Shown here: in pieces, positions 20,221-30,349 of the stretch
Numbering within the stretch: position 1 is the first letter of the stretch
Layout of the letters: each line of letters begins with the position of its first letter
Origin: Mycolicibacterium doricum
Lineage (GTDB): Bacteria; Actinomycetota; Actinomycetes; Mycobacteriales; Mycobacteriaceae
DNA: 64,000 nt
NCBI RefSeq assembly: GCF_010728155.1
Contig: NZ_AP022605.1
Coordinates: 2,480,001-2,544,000, forward strand
Reading direction: 5' to 3'
The notes under the pieces: model-generated
What the model saw: the letters and a program-made list of their open reading frames with translations, nothing else
Database searches by the model: none
What the model was told of the DNA's origin: nothing
Made by a program: the position numbers and the translations under genes

Positions 20221-20725
20221 CTCCGCGGTTGAGCCAGCTGACCTCGGCGCCCGCCCCGCCGTCGCGGTAGGGCTCCAGCGCCTCGTCCCACGCCGTGCCG
20301 AGCACGGTGTCCAGTTCGGCAGCCAGCACGTCGGCGCCAGCGGCCATCAGGGCGCGCAGCCGCATCTCGCCGACAACGACGTCGCCGTTGGCGCTCATCG
20401 GACCGCTCCACAGACCCAACTGCGGGGTGTGGCACCAGCGGTGCCCGTCCACGCCGGGACTCGGGTCCTCGGTGACTTCGAACCGCAGCACCGACCAGGA
20501 GCGCAGGGCGTTGGCCAACTGCGCTCCGGTGCCGACCGGGCCCACCCAGTTGGTGACCGCACGGAGCTGTCCGGGCATGGCGGGCTGCGGGGTCCACTTC
20601 AGGTTGGCGCGCGCCGACAGGGTCGACGACAACGCCCACTCGACATGTGGGCACACCGCCGCGGGTGAGGCATGCACGTACACCACGCCTGTCGTCGCGT
20701 CGGCGAACTGGTTCGACGCACGCAT
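20213..20725 (-). CDS. DUF3145 family protein
   Basis: The 170-residue protein (MRASNQFADATTGVVYVHAS ... CPHVEWALSS ... WTPQPAMPGQLRA ... GDVVVGEMRLRAL ... GTAWDEALEPYRDGG) is a full-length member of the actinobacterial DUF3145 family, whose function is not established. The start is ATG 20725, with AAGGAG upstream; a thirteen-codon longer reading has a weaker start. No membrane segment or signal is seen. Nearby genes are unrelated and partly decayed, so context gives no clue to role. Confidence 0.88.
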   Translation of the reverse strand: MRASNQFADATTGVVYVHASPAAVCPHVEWALSSTLSARANLKWTPQPAMPGQLRAVTNWVGPVGTGAQLANALRSWSVLRFEVTEDPSPGVDGHRWCHTPQLGLWSGPMSANGDVVVGEMRLRALMAAGADVLAAELDTVLGTAWDEALEPYRDGGAGAEVSWLNRGVG

Positions 20726-20833
20726 AAGCTGCTCCTTCGGCTCCACGAGGGACGTCTTCCCCAAGCGGCCTCTTGAAACCGAGTGACAACCGTGTCGTGC
20801 GTGTCTATTGTGCCTTGTGTGGCGGGTGTTGCG

Positions 20834-21658
20834 CTAGTGTGGCCCGAATTCTCTCAGGACTCCATCAGAGATCGTCGGCCAACGCTCGTAGGCCCAGTCC
20901 CCGAAGTCGCGGTCGGCAAAGGCGACGAGTGCCAGGTCCGCGCCCGGGTCCGCCCACAGGAAGGTCCCTGACTGGCCGAAATGGCCGTATGTGCGCCTCG
21001 AATTGGTCGAGCCGGTCCAGTGCGGCGACTTGTCGTCGCGGATTTCGAAGCCCAACCCCCAGTCGTTCGGGCGCTGCACGCCGAAGCCGGGCAACACGCC
21101 GTCGAGCCCCGGGAACTGCACACTGGTCGCCTCCTCGTGCATCTGCTGTGAGACCAGCCGCGGCCGCAGCAGGTCGCCGGCGAACGCCGCGACGTCGGCA
21201 ACCGTGGAATAGGCGCCGTACCCGGCCGCCTCCGCGCCGCCGTCGAGCGTGCTGTCGGACATCCCGAGCGGTTCGAACACCGCCTCGGCGAGGTAGCGGC
21301 CGAATTCGATGTCGGCGGCCCGCTCGATTGTGGCGGCCAGCACCCCGAAGCCGTAGTTGGAGTAGATGCGGCGGTCCCCTGGCTCACCCATCGTCTCGTC
21401 GGAGTGCATGGTGAGCCCGGAGGTGTGGGCGAGCAGATGGCGGACGGTGGAGCCGGGCGGACCCGCTTGGGTGTCGAGGTCGACGACGCCCTCCTCGACC
21501 GCGACCTGCACGGCGCGCGCCGTGAGAGGTTTGGTCACCGACGCCAGCCGGAACCGGTGCCGGAGATCGCCGTATTGGGCCAACACACCGGCCGGCCCGA
21601 CCACCACTGCGGCGGCGGTGGTCACCGGCCAGTCCGCGATCACGTCGAGCACGCCCAT
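20834..21658 (-). CDS. Beta-lactamase-fold serine hydrolase
   Basis: The 274-residue protein has the class C beta-lactamase/esterase motifs: SxxK in [10 protein letters not shown], YxN in YSNYGFG and a HFGQSGTF element replacing KTG. There is no signal peptide, which suggests a cytoplasmic esterase or peptidase rather than an antibiotic-resistance enzyme. It is shorter than classical class C enzymes and belongs to the broad family containing mycobacterial LipE/LipL-type proteins. Its promoter region adjoins the remnant methyltransferase. Substrate unknown. Confidence 0.88.
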   Translation of the reverse strand: MGVLDVIADWPVTTAAAVVVGPAGVLAQYGDLRHRFRLASVTKPLTARAVQVAVEEGVVDLDTQAGPPGSTVRHLLAHTSGLTMHSDETMGEPGDRRIYSNYGFGVLAATIERAADIEFGRYLAEAVFEPLGMSDSTLDGGAEAAGYGAYSTVADVAAFAGDLLRPRLVSQQMHEEATSVQFPGLDGVLPGFGVQRPNDWGLGFEIRDDKSPHWTGSTNSRRTYGHFGQSGTFLWADPGADLALVAFADRDFGDWAYERWPTISDGVLREFGPH

Positions 21659-21668
21659 CGGGGTGATG

Positions 21669-21960
21669 TTACTTGCGGCAGATGTAGTCGAGGTAGGCCG
21701 CCGGCGGCACCCCGATGTCGTCCTCCCGACGGCTGGACGCCTTGATGTCGGCCATCAAGAGCACCCAGCCGCGCCGCAGGGCGCGCTGGACGTTCGCCAG
21801 CACCCGCGCGGGCTGGGCCTCGGCGCGCCCGCTGCCGAGCCCCTCGTCCGAGAGTCGATTCCGGCGAACTCGCTGGACCGGAAATCCTTCGCCATCAACG
21901 CCTCGATCCCCTCGGCCTCGTCGCGAGCGAGGCCAGCGCGGGCCGCGGTCACAGTTCGCC
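21669..21960 (-). pseudogene. Fragment of a SAM-dependent methyltransferase
   Basis: Reading the minus strand, [21 protein letters not shown] is followed, in a shifted frame, by [11 protein letters not shown]. It then jumps directly to [10 protein letters not shown] and [20 protein letters not shown] before ending at a stop after YLDYICRK. The pieces resemble the motif I, post-I and late beta-strand region of class I methyltransferases (typically VHRALRPGGxxLMxDIKASS). The central domain is absent and at least one frame change is present, so it is an internally deleted relic. Confidence 0.65.
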
Positions 21961-21989
21961 GGAGGGATTACAGGGATTACGTTGTAGGC

Positions 21990-23081
21990 ATGAGTCAGAC
22001 AGTGCGCGGGGTGATCTCGCGGTCCAAGCAGCAGCCCGCGGAAGTGGTGGACATCGTGGTTCCGGATCCGGGTCCGGGCGAGGTCGTCGTCGACATCATC
22101 GCGTGCGGGGTGTGCCACACCGATCTGACCTACCGCGAGGGCGGGATCAACGACGAGTATCCGTTCCTGCTCGGTCACGAGGCGGCCGGCACGGTGGAAT
22201 CGGTCGGCGACGGTGTCACCAATGTGGAACCGGGTGATTTCGTGATCCTGAACTGGCGCGCGGTGTGCGGACAGTGCCGGGCGTGTAAGCGGGGTCGTCC
22301 GCACCTGTGTTTCGACACCCACAACGCCGCGCAGAAGATGACGCTGACCGACGGTACCGAGTTGACCCCCGCCCTGGGCATCGGTGCATTCGCCGACAAG
22401 ACACTGGTGCACGAAGGGCAGTGCACCAAGGTCGATTCCGCGGCCGACCCGGCGGCCGCCGGGCTGCTCGGCTGTGGGGTGATGGCCGGTATCGGTGCGG
22501 CCGTCAACACCGGTGCGGTCAACCGGGACGACACTGTTGCGGTCATCGGCTGCGGCGGTGTCGGTGACGCGGCGATCGCGGGGGCAGCGTTGGTGGGGGC
22601 CAAGAAGATCATCGCCGTCGACACCGACGACAAGAAGCTCCGGTGGGCACGCGAGTTCGGCGCCACCGACACGATCAACGCCCGCAGCGTCGAGGACGTG
22701 GTCGAGGCGATCCAGGAGCTGACCGACGGGTTCGGCACCGACGTGGTGATCGACGCGGTCGGCCGCCCGGAGACCTGGCGTCAGGCGTTCTACGCCCGTG
22801 ATCTCGCCGGAACCGTTGTCCTGGTGGGTGTTCCGACCCCGGACATGCGGTTGGAGATGCCGCTGGTGGACTTCTTCTCCCGCGGTGGGGCGCTGAAGTC
22901 CAGTTGGTACGGCGACTGTCTACCCGAACGTGACTTCCCCACCCTGATCAGCCTGTACCTGCAGGGCCGGTTGCCGTTGGACAAGTTCGTCTCCGAACGC
23001 ATCGGCCTCGACGACGTCGAGGCGGCCTTCGAGAAGATGCACCACGGTGAGGTGCTGCGGTCGGTGGTGGTGTTGAAATGA
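21990..23081 (+). CDS. mscR: Mycothiol-dependent S-nitrosomycothiol reductase/formaldehyde dehydrogenase MscR
   Basis: The 363-residue zinc alcohol dehydrogenase-fold enzyme oxidises the formaldehyde-mycothiol adduct and reduces S-nitrosomycothiol. It matches Rv2259. Zinc ligands are in [14 protein letters not shown] and the structural site [15 protein letters not shown]; the NAD-binding glycines are in [11 protein letters not shown]. The ATG at 21990 is used, although the open frame extends upstream through non-coding sequence. Its stop overlaps the start of the downstream metallo-hydrolase gene (ATGA), the conserved Rv2259-Rv2260 pair, so the two probably act in one detoxification route. 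Confidence 0.95.
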   Translation: MSQTVRGVISRSKQQPAEVVDIVVPDPGPGEVVVDIIACGVCHTDLTYREGGINDEYPFLLGHEAAGTVESVGDGVTNVEPGDFVILNWRAVCGQCRACKRGRPHLCFDTHNAAQKMTLTDGTELTPALGIGAFADKTLVHEGQCTKVDSAADPAAAGLLGCGVMAGIGAAVNTGAVNRDDTVAVIGCGGVGDAAIAGAALVGAKKIIAVDTDDKKLRWAREFGATDTINARSVEDVVEAIQELTDGFGTDVVIDAVGRPETWRQAFYARDLAGTVVLVGVPTPDMRLEMPLVDFFSRGGALKSSWYGDCLPERDFPTLISLYLQGRLPLDKFVSERIGLDDVEAAFEKMHHGEVLRSVVVLK

Positions 23082-23701
23082 GCAACATCCAGCGGGTGGT
23101 CACCCACGGTGTGTTCGAACTCGACGGCGGCTCTTGGGAAGTCGACAACAACATTTGGGTCGTCGGTGACGACGACGACGTGGTGGTCTTCGACGCTGCC
23201 CACGACGCCGCCCCGATCGTGATGGCCGTCGGCGGCCGCAACGTCGTCGCGGTGATCTGCACCCACGGTCACAACGACCACGTCACGGTCGCCCCCGAAC
23301 TCGGCCAGGCGCTTGACGCGCCGGTCCTGCTGCACCCCGCCGACGACATGCTCTGGCAGATGACCCACCCCGACAAGACCTTCCGCGTGGTCGAGGACGG
23401 CACAACGCTGCACGCCGGCAGGATCGACTTTCGCGCCCTGCACACTCCCGGGCACTCCCCGGGCTCGGTGTGCTGGTACGCCCCCGATCTGAAGGCGGTG
23501 TTCTCCGGCGACACGCTGTTCCAGGGCGGGCCCGGCGCCACCGGGCGCTCGTTCTCCGATTTCCCCACCATTCTCGAATCGATCTCTGGACGCCTCGGCA
23601 CCCTGCCCGGCGACACGGTCGTCTACCCGGGCCACGGTGACACCACCACCGTCGGCGACGAGATCGTAAACTACGACGACTGGGTGGCGCGGGGCCACTG
23701 A
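23078..23701 (+). CDS. Metallo-beta-lactamase-fold hydrolase (Rv2260 homologue)
   Basis: The 207-residue protein has the binuclear metal motif [10 protein letters not shown], later metal ligands in HTPGHSPGS and [14 protein letters not shown], and a final YPGHGDTT, which is the glyoxalase II-like layout. It is translationally coupled to mscR by a four-base overlap. Because MscR produces a mycothiol thioester (S-formylmycothiol), this hydrolase may cleave that thioester. This role is suggested by context and fold, not proven by sequence. Confidence 0.92.
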   Translation: MSNIQRVVTHGVFELDGGSWEVDNNIWVVGDDDDVVVFDAAHDAAPIVMAVGGRNVVAVICTHGHNDHVTVAPELGQALDAPVLLHPADDMLWQMTHPDKTFRVVEDGTTLHAGRIDFRALHTPGHSPGSVCWYAPDLKAVFSGDTLFQGGPGATGRSFSDFPTILESISGRLGTLPGDTVVYPGHGDTTTVGDEIVNYDDWVARGH

Positions 23702-23900
23702 CCCTCAATCCTCGAGGGCGGCGGATCGGCCGCACGATGAACACCTGGTGGCTGATGCCGCCGATCAGTTCGCCGCTCGCGCAATGTCAGAGCCCGCGAT
23801 TTCGGTCACAACCTCAGCATTTGCTGCGGAACGTCCAGCGCGAAGGCGGCGACCGGCGACTACCGTCGGAGGTGTCGTCCCGTTCGAAGGAAGCCCGCTC

Positions 23901-24989
23901 GTGCCCGAGTCCAGCGTCGTTGTCTGTCCGCAGCCATTGGACAGTGCCTATTACACCGCCAGGAGGCGGTTGCAGGCGGCCGGCCTGCGCCCGGCGATCG
24001 ACCTGTTCGAGCAGGCCGCCAAGGTGGTGCCGCTGCCCGCACCGCCGCAGCCCATCGTGATCGCCGACTACGGCGCCGCCACCGCGCACAACTCCCTACT
24101 GCCGATCTGCGCGGCGATCGCCGTCCTGCGCACCAGGACGACCCGCGGACACTCCGTGCTGGTGGTGCACACCGACGTTCCCGTCAACGACTTCACCGCG
24201 ATGTTCCGCACACTGACCGACGACCCCGATTCGTATCTGCGCAAGGACGCGGCCTCGTTCGCGTCCGCGGTGGGCCGGTCGTTCTACTCGCAGATCCTGC
24301 CGTCCAACAGCGTGAACCTCGGCTGGAGCGCGCACGCGGTCCAATGGTTGAGCCGGGTGCCCGCCCCGGTGCCCGACCATCTGCAGGTGGCCCACACCGC
24401 AGAGGAGTCGCTGCGGGCCGCCTACGCCCGCCAGGCCGCTCACGACTGGCATGAATTCGTCGCGTTCCGGGGCCGCGAGCTTTGTCCGGGCGGCCGATTG
24501 GTGTTGATGACGATGGGTATCGGCGAGGACGGCGAGTACGGGTACCGACCGCTGTTGGCGGCGTTGACCGATGCGCTGGCCGAACTGACCGGGGCGGGGT
24601 TGGTCCTCGAGGACGAAGTTCGGCGCATGACGATCCCGATGGTGAGCAGGCGCGCCGCAGACTTCATCGCCCCGTTCTCCCCGTCGGGCCGCTTCGAGCG
24701 CCTGGAGATCGAGCACCTCGAGATTTTCGACGGTGAGGACCGGTTCTTCGCTCAGTACCGATTGGACAAAGACGCCAAGGCATTCGGCGTCAACTGGGCG
24801 CAGTTTGCACGGGCGTCCGTGTTCTCGACCATGGTCGGCGCCCTTGACGGCGGTCGCGACGATGCGCGTGCGGAGCAGTTCCTCGACCAGCTCGAGGCGG
24901 GCATCGCGACCCGGATGGCCGCCGCACCGGAACAGACGCAGATCCCGTTGGCCCGTCTGGTGCTGCACAAGCGGCCGAAGGCGCGCTGA
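23901..24989 (+). CDS. SABATH-type carboxyl methyltransferase (fatty acid O-methyltransferase-like)
   Basis: The 362-residue protein matches the SABATH family, which methylates carboxyl groups with S-adenosylmethionine. The SAM-binding strand is IVIADYGAATAHNS, followed by an acidic loop and LPSNSVNLGWSAHAVQWLS, the family's signature segment. Later RLVLMTMG and a C-terminal cap are present. Plant members make methyl salicylate; mycobacterial members are known as fatty acid methyltransferases. The GTG start at 23901 is chosen because GAAGGA precedes it and the length fits. An open frame reaches upstream to 23748 without family similarity. Confidence 0.85.
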   Translation: MPESSVVVCPQPLDSAYYTARRRLQAAGLRPAIDLFEQAAKVVPLPAPPQPIVIADYGAATAHNSLLPICAAIAVLRTRTTRGHSVLVVHTDVPVNDFTAMFRTLTDDPDSYLRKDAASFASAVGRSFYSQILPSNSVNLGWSAHAVQWLSRVPAPVPDHLQVAHTAEESLRAAYARQAAHDWHEFVAFRGRELCPGGRLVLMTMGIGEDGEYGYRPLLAALTDALAELTGAGLVLEDEVRRMTIPMVSRRAADFIAPFSPSGRFERLEIEHLEIFDGEDRFFAQYRLDKDAKAFGVNWAQFARASVFSTMVGALDGGRDDARAEQFLDQLEAGIATRMAAAPEQTQIPLARLVLHKRPKAR

Positions 24990-25159
24990 TCAACCGGCGA
25001 GATTCTCCCCGAAAGTGCTGCGGTGGCTCAAGGGGCGACGCCGCCAGGCGGCGAGAACTGTTCACGGAAGTTCGCCGGTGAGCCGCTTCGGCGTTTGCGG
25101 CGAGGACCGCACGGGGTAAGAAGCCTGGAGGTGCCCGGGGTGATCTTGAGGTGGTCGTG

Positions 25160-26698
25160 ATGCGGCGTGATGCGGTGCTACCGGCCGGTGTGGCCCTCAC
25201 CGTGGCGGTGCTGTTGGCGATCACGGGCTGTTCCACGGGTGACCGCGTCGACCTCGGCGACGCCGCGTCGAGCAACCTGGTCGCCGCGATCGCCGGGGAA
25301 CCCGACCAGCTCGACCCGCACAAGACCAGCGCGTACTTCTCGTTCGAGGTGCTCGAGAACGTCTTCGACACCCTCGTCGAACCCGACGCCGACCTGGCGA
25401 TGCGACCGGCCCTGGCCGAACGCTGGGAGGTCAGCCCCGACCAGCGGGTGTGGACCTTCCATCTGCGGCGCGGCGTCACCTTCCACGACGGCAGCCCGTT
25501 CACCGCCGACGACGTCGTCTACTCCTACCGCCGCATCATCGACGAGGAACTGACCAACGTCGACAAGTTCAGCGCGGTCACCGACGTCGCCGCCGTCGAT
25601 CCCGCGACGGTGCGCATCACCGTCGACAGACCCACCCGGAATCTGCTGACCAACCTCGGCGGGTTCAAGGGGATGGCGATCGTGTCGCGGGCCAATGTCG
25701 ACAGCGGACGCATCGCCACCCATCCCGTCGGCACCGGACCGTTCTCGTTCACCGGCGCCACCAGCGGCGACTCGATCACGCTGCGCGCCAACCCGTCCTA
25801 CTGGGGTGGCCCACCGGGGATCTCCGGGCTGACGTTCCGCTTCATCTCCGAGCCGTCGACCGCGTTGTCGGCGCTGCAGGCCGGCGAGGTCGACTGGACC
25901 GATTCGGTGCCTCCGCAGCGGGTTTTACAGCTGCGTGACGACGAATCCCTGCGCCTCGCCGTCACGCCGAGCAACGACTACTGGTATCTGGCGCTCAACC
26001 AGGCCCGGCCGCCGTGGAACGACGTGCGGGTGCGCCAGGCGATCGCCTACGGCATCGACCGGGAGGCCATCGTCGCCGCGACGAGCTACGGCACCGCGGC
26101 CGAGAACCAACTCGCGATCCCCGAGGGCAACCCCTGGTTCACCCCGTACGACCGGTACTCCTATGACATCCAGAAGGCCAAAGAGCTGCTCCCCGAGGCG
26201 AACGCCACACCCAACCGACTCGACATGCTGGTCACCAGCGAGTATCCCGAGACGGTCACCGCCGCGCAGATCATCGCCGACAACCTCGCGCCGCTCGGGA
26301 TCACCGTGGACATCCGCACGGTCGACTTCGCCACCTGGCTCGACGAACAGAACAACGGCAACTTCGACATGCTGATGATGGGCTGGCTCGGCAACATCGA
26401 CCCCGACGACTTCTACTACGCCCAGCACCACACCAACGGCACCAGTAACGCCCAGAAGTTCTCCGACCCCGAGGTGGACCACCTGCTCGACGCCGGCCGC
26501 GTGGAGACCGACCGCGACAAGCGCCGCGACATCTACTCCCGGGCGGCCACCCGCATCGCCGACGAGGTCAGCTACATCTACCTCTACAACCCATCGGTCA
26601 TCCAGGCCTGGACCCCTGCCCTCTCGGGATACGAGGCGCGCCGCGACGGCGCCGTCCGGTTCCGCCGCGCCGTCCTCGGAGAGGACGACAACCCGTGA
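25160..26698 (+). CDS. ABC transporter substrate-binding lipoprotein (peptide/nickel family 5)
   Basis: The 512-residue lipoprotein has a signal peptide ending AITGC with lipidated Cys24. Family 5 solute-binding features follow: EPDQLDPHKTSAYFSFEVLE, WTFHLRRGVTFHDGSPFTADD, GTGPFSF and PWNDVRVRQAIAYGIDRE. It captures a peptide-like or other small substrate outside the membrane and delivers it to the two permeases encoded next. The ATG at 25160 has GAGGTGG upstream. The downstream permease start overlaps its stop (GTGA). The specificity cannot be told from sequence. Confidence 0.93.
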   Translation: MRRDAVLPAGVALTVAVLLAITGCSTGDRVDLGDAASSNLVAAIAGEPDQLDPHKTSAYFSFEVLENVFDTLVEPDADLAMRPALAERWEVSPDQRVWTFHLRRGVTFHDGSPFTADDVVYSYRRIIDEELTNVDKFSAVTDVAAVDPATVRITVDRPTRNLLTNLGGFKGMAIVSRANVDSGRIATHPVGTGPFSFTGATSGDSITLRANPSYWGGPPGISGLTFRFISEPSTALSALQAGEVDWTDSVPPQRVLQLRDDESLRLAVTPSNDYWYLALNQARPPWNDVRVRQAIAYGIDREAIVAATSYGTAAENQLAIPEGNPWFTPYDRYSYDIQKAKELLPEANATPNRLDMLVTSEYPETVTAAQIIADNLAPLGITVDIRTVDFATWLDEQNNGNFDMLMMGWLGNIDPDDFYYAQHHTNGTSNAQKFSDPEVDHLLDAGRVETDRDKRRDIYSRAATRIADEVSYIYLYNPSVIQAWTPALSGYEARRDGAVRFRRAVLGEDDNP

Positions 26699-27663
26699 CG
26701 GCGTTGATCGCCCACCCGGTCGCGGGCTTCCTCGCGCGGCGGATCGCGTACTCGTTGGTGGTGCTGATCGGCGTGCTGATCGTCGTGTTCGCGTTCGTGC
26801 AGCTGGTCCCCGGCGATCCCGTGCGCATCGCCCTGGGTACCCGGTACACCCCGGAGGCCTACGTGGCGCTGCGCTCGGCGAGCGGTCTGGACCGTCCGTT
26901 GATCGTGCAGTTCTTCAGCTACCTGGGCAATGCGCTCACCGGCGACCTCGGGGTAAGTTTCCGCAACGGTGACCCCGTCACCGCCACCCTGCTGGACCGG
27001 TTACCGGCGACCGTGTCACTCGGCCTGGTTGGCATCGTGTTCGCCTTGCTGATCGCGGTGCCCGCGGGAATCTGGGCGGCATTGCGCGAAGGCCGTGTCA
27101 GCGACGCGATCGTGCGGGTGTGCAGTCAGTTCGGCGTCTCGGTCCCGGATTTCTGGCTCGGCATCCTGCTAATTGCGCTGTTCTCCTCCACCCTGGGATG
27201 GCTCCCCACCTCGGGGTACCGGCCGCTGTTCGACGACCCGGCTGGTTGGCTGCGCCACATCATCCTGCCCGGGCTGACCGTCGGCTTGGTAGCCGCGGCC
27301 ATCATGACCCGCTACATCCGGTCCGCAGTCCTAGAAGTGGCCTCGATGGGATACGTGCGGACCGCCCGGTCCAAAGGCCTCCCGCCACGGGTGGTCACGC
27401 TGCGCCACACGGTGCGCAATGCGCTGATCCCGGTACTCACCATCACCGGCATCCAGCTCGCCACGATCCTGGGCGGCGTCATCGTCGTCGAGGTCGTGTT
27501 CGCGTGGCCCGGCCTCGGCCGGCTGCTCTACAACGCCGTCGCCGCGCGCGACTACCCCGTCATCCAGGGTGCCGTGCTGTTGATGGCTGCGCTGTTCCTG
27601 CTCATCAACCTGATCGTGGACGCGCTGTACGCGGTCGCCGACCCGAGGATCCGGCTGTCATGA
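26695..27663 (+). CDS. ABC importer permease, DppB type
   Basis: The 322-residue membrane protein begins at a GTG overlapping the previous stop. An N-terminal transmembrane segment (SLVVLIGVLIVVFAFVQLVP) is followed by the DppB hallmark PGDPVRIALG, then about five more membrane helices. The EAA loop (YVRTARSKGLPPRVVTLRHT) contacts the ATPase. It is paired with the DppC-type permease, whose start again overlaps (ATGA). Together with the lipoprotein it forms a classic Opp/Dpp-like importer. Confidence 0.94.
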   Translation: MTALIAHPVAGFLARRIAYSLVVLIGVLIVVFAFVQLVPGDPVRIALGTRYTPEAYVALRSASGLDRPLIVQFFSYLGNALTGDLGVSFRNGDPVTATLLDRLPATVSLGLVGIVFALLIAVPAGIWAALREGRVSDAIVRVCSQFGVSVPDFWLGILLIALFSSTLGWLPTSGYRPLFDDPAGWLRHIILPGLTVGLVAAAIMTRYIRSAVLEVASMGYVRTARSKGLPPRVVTLRHTVRNALIPVLTITGIQLATILGGVIVVEVVFAWPGLGRLLYNAVAARDYPVIQGAVLLMAALFLLINLIVDALYAVADPRIRLS

Positions 27664-28550
27664 CCGCCCCCGCCGAACAGACCCACATCGCAGCTCGAGT
27701 GGCGGGGTGGCGGTTGCTGCTCGGCAACCCCGTCACGGTTGTCAGCGCGGTCATCCTGGCGGTGGTCGTCGTGGTCGCACTGTTTGCACAGTGGTTGATC
27801 CCGTACGGCCTCAACGAGATCGACGTGCCGAACGCCCTGCAGTCCCCCAGCGGCGCGCACTGGTTCGGCACCGACGAACTCGGCCGCGACGTGCTGTCCC
27901 GCGTGCTGGTCGCCATCCAGGCGTCGATGCGGGTGTCGGTGATCAGCGTGGCATTCGCGGCCGTCGTCGGGGTAACGGTCGGTGTGGTCGCCGGATATCG
28001 CGGCGGCTGGCTGGACACGGTGTTGATGCGCATCGTCGACGTGATGTTCGCGTTCCCGGTGCTGCTGCTCGCGCTCGCGGTGGTGGCCATCCTCGGGCCG
28101 GGAGTGACGACGACCATCCTGGCGATCGGCATCGTGTTCACCCCGATCTTCGCACGCGTGGCCAGGGCGAGCACGCTGTCGGTCCGGATGGAACCCTATG
28201 TCGCGGTGTCCCGCACGATGGGCACCGGCCACTTCTACATTCTCACCCGCCATGTCCTGCCGAACATCTCGGGACCGCTGATCGTGCAGACGTCGATCTC
28301 GCTGGCGTTCGCCATCCTGTCGGAGGCGGCCCTGTCGTTCCTCGGTCTCGGCATCCAGCCGCCCCAGCCGTCCCTGGGCCGGATGATCTTCGACTCCCAG
28401 GGTTTCGTGACGCTGGCGTGGTGGATGGCGGTGTTTCCCGGCGCGGCGATCTTCGTCATCGTGTTGGCGTTCAACCTGCTGGGCGACGGCCTGCGGGATG
28501 TGCTGGATCCCAAGCAACGCACGATGATCGAGGCTCGGAGGAAGCGATGA
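27660..28550 (+). CDS. ABC importer permease, DppC type
   Basis: The 296-residue protein has the DppC features: an N-terminal membrane segment (VSAVILAVVVVVALFAQWL), HWFGTDELGRDVLSRVL, about five further helices, and the EAA-loop segment PYVAVSRTMGTGHFYILTRH. ATG 27660 overlaps the DppB stop by four bases, and its own stop overlaps the start of the ATPase gene. All four genes therefore form one tightly coupled unit. Confidence 0.94.
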   Translation: MTAPAEQTHIAARVAGWRLLLGNPVTVVSAVILAVVVVVALFAQWLIPYGLNEIDVPNALQSPSGAHWFGTDELGRDVLSRVLVAIQASMRVSVISVAFAAVVGVTVGVVAGYRGGWLDTVLMRIVDVMFAFPVLLLALAVVAILGPGVTTTILAIGIVFTPIFARVARASTLSVRMEPYVAVSRTMGTGHFYILTRHVLPNISGPLIVQTSISLAFAILSEAALSFLGLGIQPPQPSLGRMIFDSQGFVTLAWWMAVFPGAAIFVIVLAFNLLGDGLRDVLDPKQRTMIEARRKR

Positions 28551-30159
28551 GCGGACCCGTCCTCGACGTCGCCGATCTGGGCGTGCGGATCGGCAGGCGC
28601 GACATCGTGCGCGGTGCCTGGTTCACCGTCGAACGGGAAAAACGCTCGGCATCGTCGGCGAGTCGGGTTCTGGGAAGTCGATGACGGTGCTGGCCGCGAC
28701 GGGTCTGCTGGACGCCCCGGGCGCGGTGGTCAGCGGTTCCAGCCTGCTAGGCGGGCAGACGCCGACGCAGTTGGTCGGTGCGTCGGCCCGCACGCTGCGC
28801 GCCGTACACGGCGGGCGTATCGGGTTCGTGTTCCAGGACCCCGGCACCTCGCTCAACCCGCTGCTGACGCTGGAACGGCAGATCACCGAATCCCTTGAGG
28901 CGCATAGAAATCAGACACGCAGACGGGCCCGCGGGCGCGCGCTGGAATTGCTCACCGCGGTCGGTCTGCCCGAGGCCGAGCGACGCCTGGATTCCTATCC
29001 GCACCAGTTGTCGGGTGGACAGCGCCAGCGCGTGATGATCGCGATCGCACTGGCCTGTGACCCGGAGCTGCTCATCGCCGACGAGCCGACGACCGCGCTG
29101 GACGTGACCACCCAGGCGCAGATCATCGAGTTGGTGCAGGATCTGCAGCGCGACTTCGGCACCGCGGTGGTGTGGATCAGCCACGACCTGGGGGTGATCG
29201 GGCAGGTCGCCGACGATGTCACTGTCCTGCGCAGCGGTGTGGCCGTGGAGCAGGCACCGGTGCTCGACGTGTTCGACCGCCCGCAGCACGACTACACCCG
29301 GGTACTCCTGGCGGCACGGCCGCTCGTCGGCGGTGACGGTCCCCCGCCGGCCGACCCCGGCGCCCCGGTGCTGCTGCAGGTCGACGGGCTCGATGTCCGG
29401 TTCGACGTGTCCGGCCCGACCGGCCGCTCGACCGTGCACGCGGTGCAGGACCTGACGTTTCACATCCGCCGCGGCAGCACGCTGGGCCTGGTCGGCGAGT
29501 CCGGTTCGGGGAAGTCGACGGTCGCCGCCGCGCTCACCGGACTGGTCACACCGCACGCCGGGTCGGTGGCGCTCGACGGCGTCGACGTGCTGGCCGTGCG
29601 GGGGTCCGACGAGAAGAAGTTGCGCCGCCGCATCAGCCTGGTCTTCCAGGATCCGTTCTCCTCGTTGAACTCTCGCCTGCGGGTTGGTGCGGCGATCGGC
29701 GAACCGCTGGCGGTGCACGAGCTGGTCGACGGGCGCGACGGCCGCCGGGCGCGGGTCGCCGAGCTGCTCGACCTCGTCGGCCTGACCGCCGAGTTCGCCT
29801 CGCGTTACCCGCACGAACTGTCCGGCGGCCAACGCCAGCGGGTCAGCATCGCCCGAGCGCTGGCCACCGAACCCGACCTGCTGATCCTCGACGAGTCCAC
29901 TGCCTCCCTTGACGTCTCGGTTCAGTCGAAGGTGCTCGACCTGCTGACCGGACTACAGCGCGACCTTGGCTTGACGTATCTGTTCATCGGCCACGACCTC
30001 GCCGTCCTCCAGCGGATGAGCCACGACGTGCTGGTGATGCGTGACGGCGCCGCGGTCGAGTACCGGCCGGCCGCCGAGTTGTTCGCCGAGCCGCAGCAGC
30101 CCTACACCCGCGACCTGCTGGCCGCCGTGCCTCCCGCCCGCCCACGCGCCTCGGCGTGA
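28547..30159 (+). pseudogene. Double-ATPase subunit of the Dpp-type importer, interrupted by a frameshift
   Basis: The gene starts properly at ATG 28547 (MSGPVLDVADLGVRIGRRDI) but loses frame at about 28633-28641, where CGGGAAAAACGC replaces an expected CGGGGAAAAACGC. Restoring one G rejoins the frame that continues to 30159 with a Walker A (GESGSGKS), LSGGQRQRV and [11 protein letters not shown] second complete ATPase follows: [24 protein letters not shown] and [12 protein letters not shown]. As written, the first nucleotide-binding domain lacks its N-terminus; internal starts such as ATG 28681 miss its Walker A. The change is a single base in a homopolymer, so a sequencing error or a recent mutation are both possible. 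Without it, the protein would be about 537 residues. Confidence 0.85.
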
Positions 30160-30349
30160 GGGCGGTGGTTTTTTTCTGTACCGTCGGCCTGATCGCACGT
30201 CGACACCTTGCCCCCGCCATCGCGGATGCGCTGGACCACGGTGCCCAACCGCTCCGCCAGCCGCGCGCCCAGCGCTCCGGTGATCGCGACGGACGGCGGG
30301 ATGAGACAGGTCGAGGGCGTGTCCGGGTCGGCCTGCAGGACGCGCACGT

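Noticed and set aside
30160..30349. Gene remnant between the ABC ATPase and the DUF4185 pseudogene
   Set aside because: A minus-strand frame (LIPPSVAITGALGARLAERL) looks vaguely protein-like, but no family could be recognised and there is no start signal.
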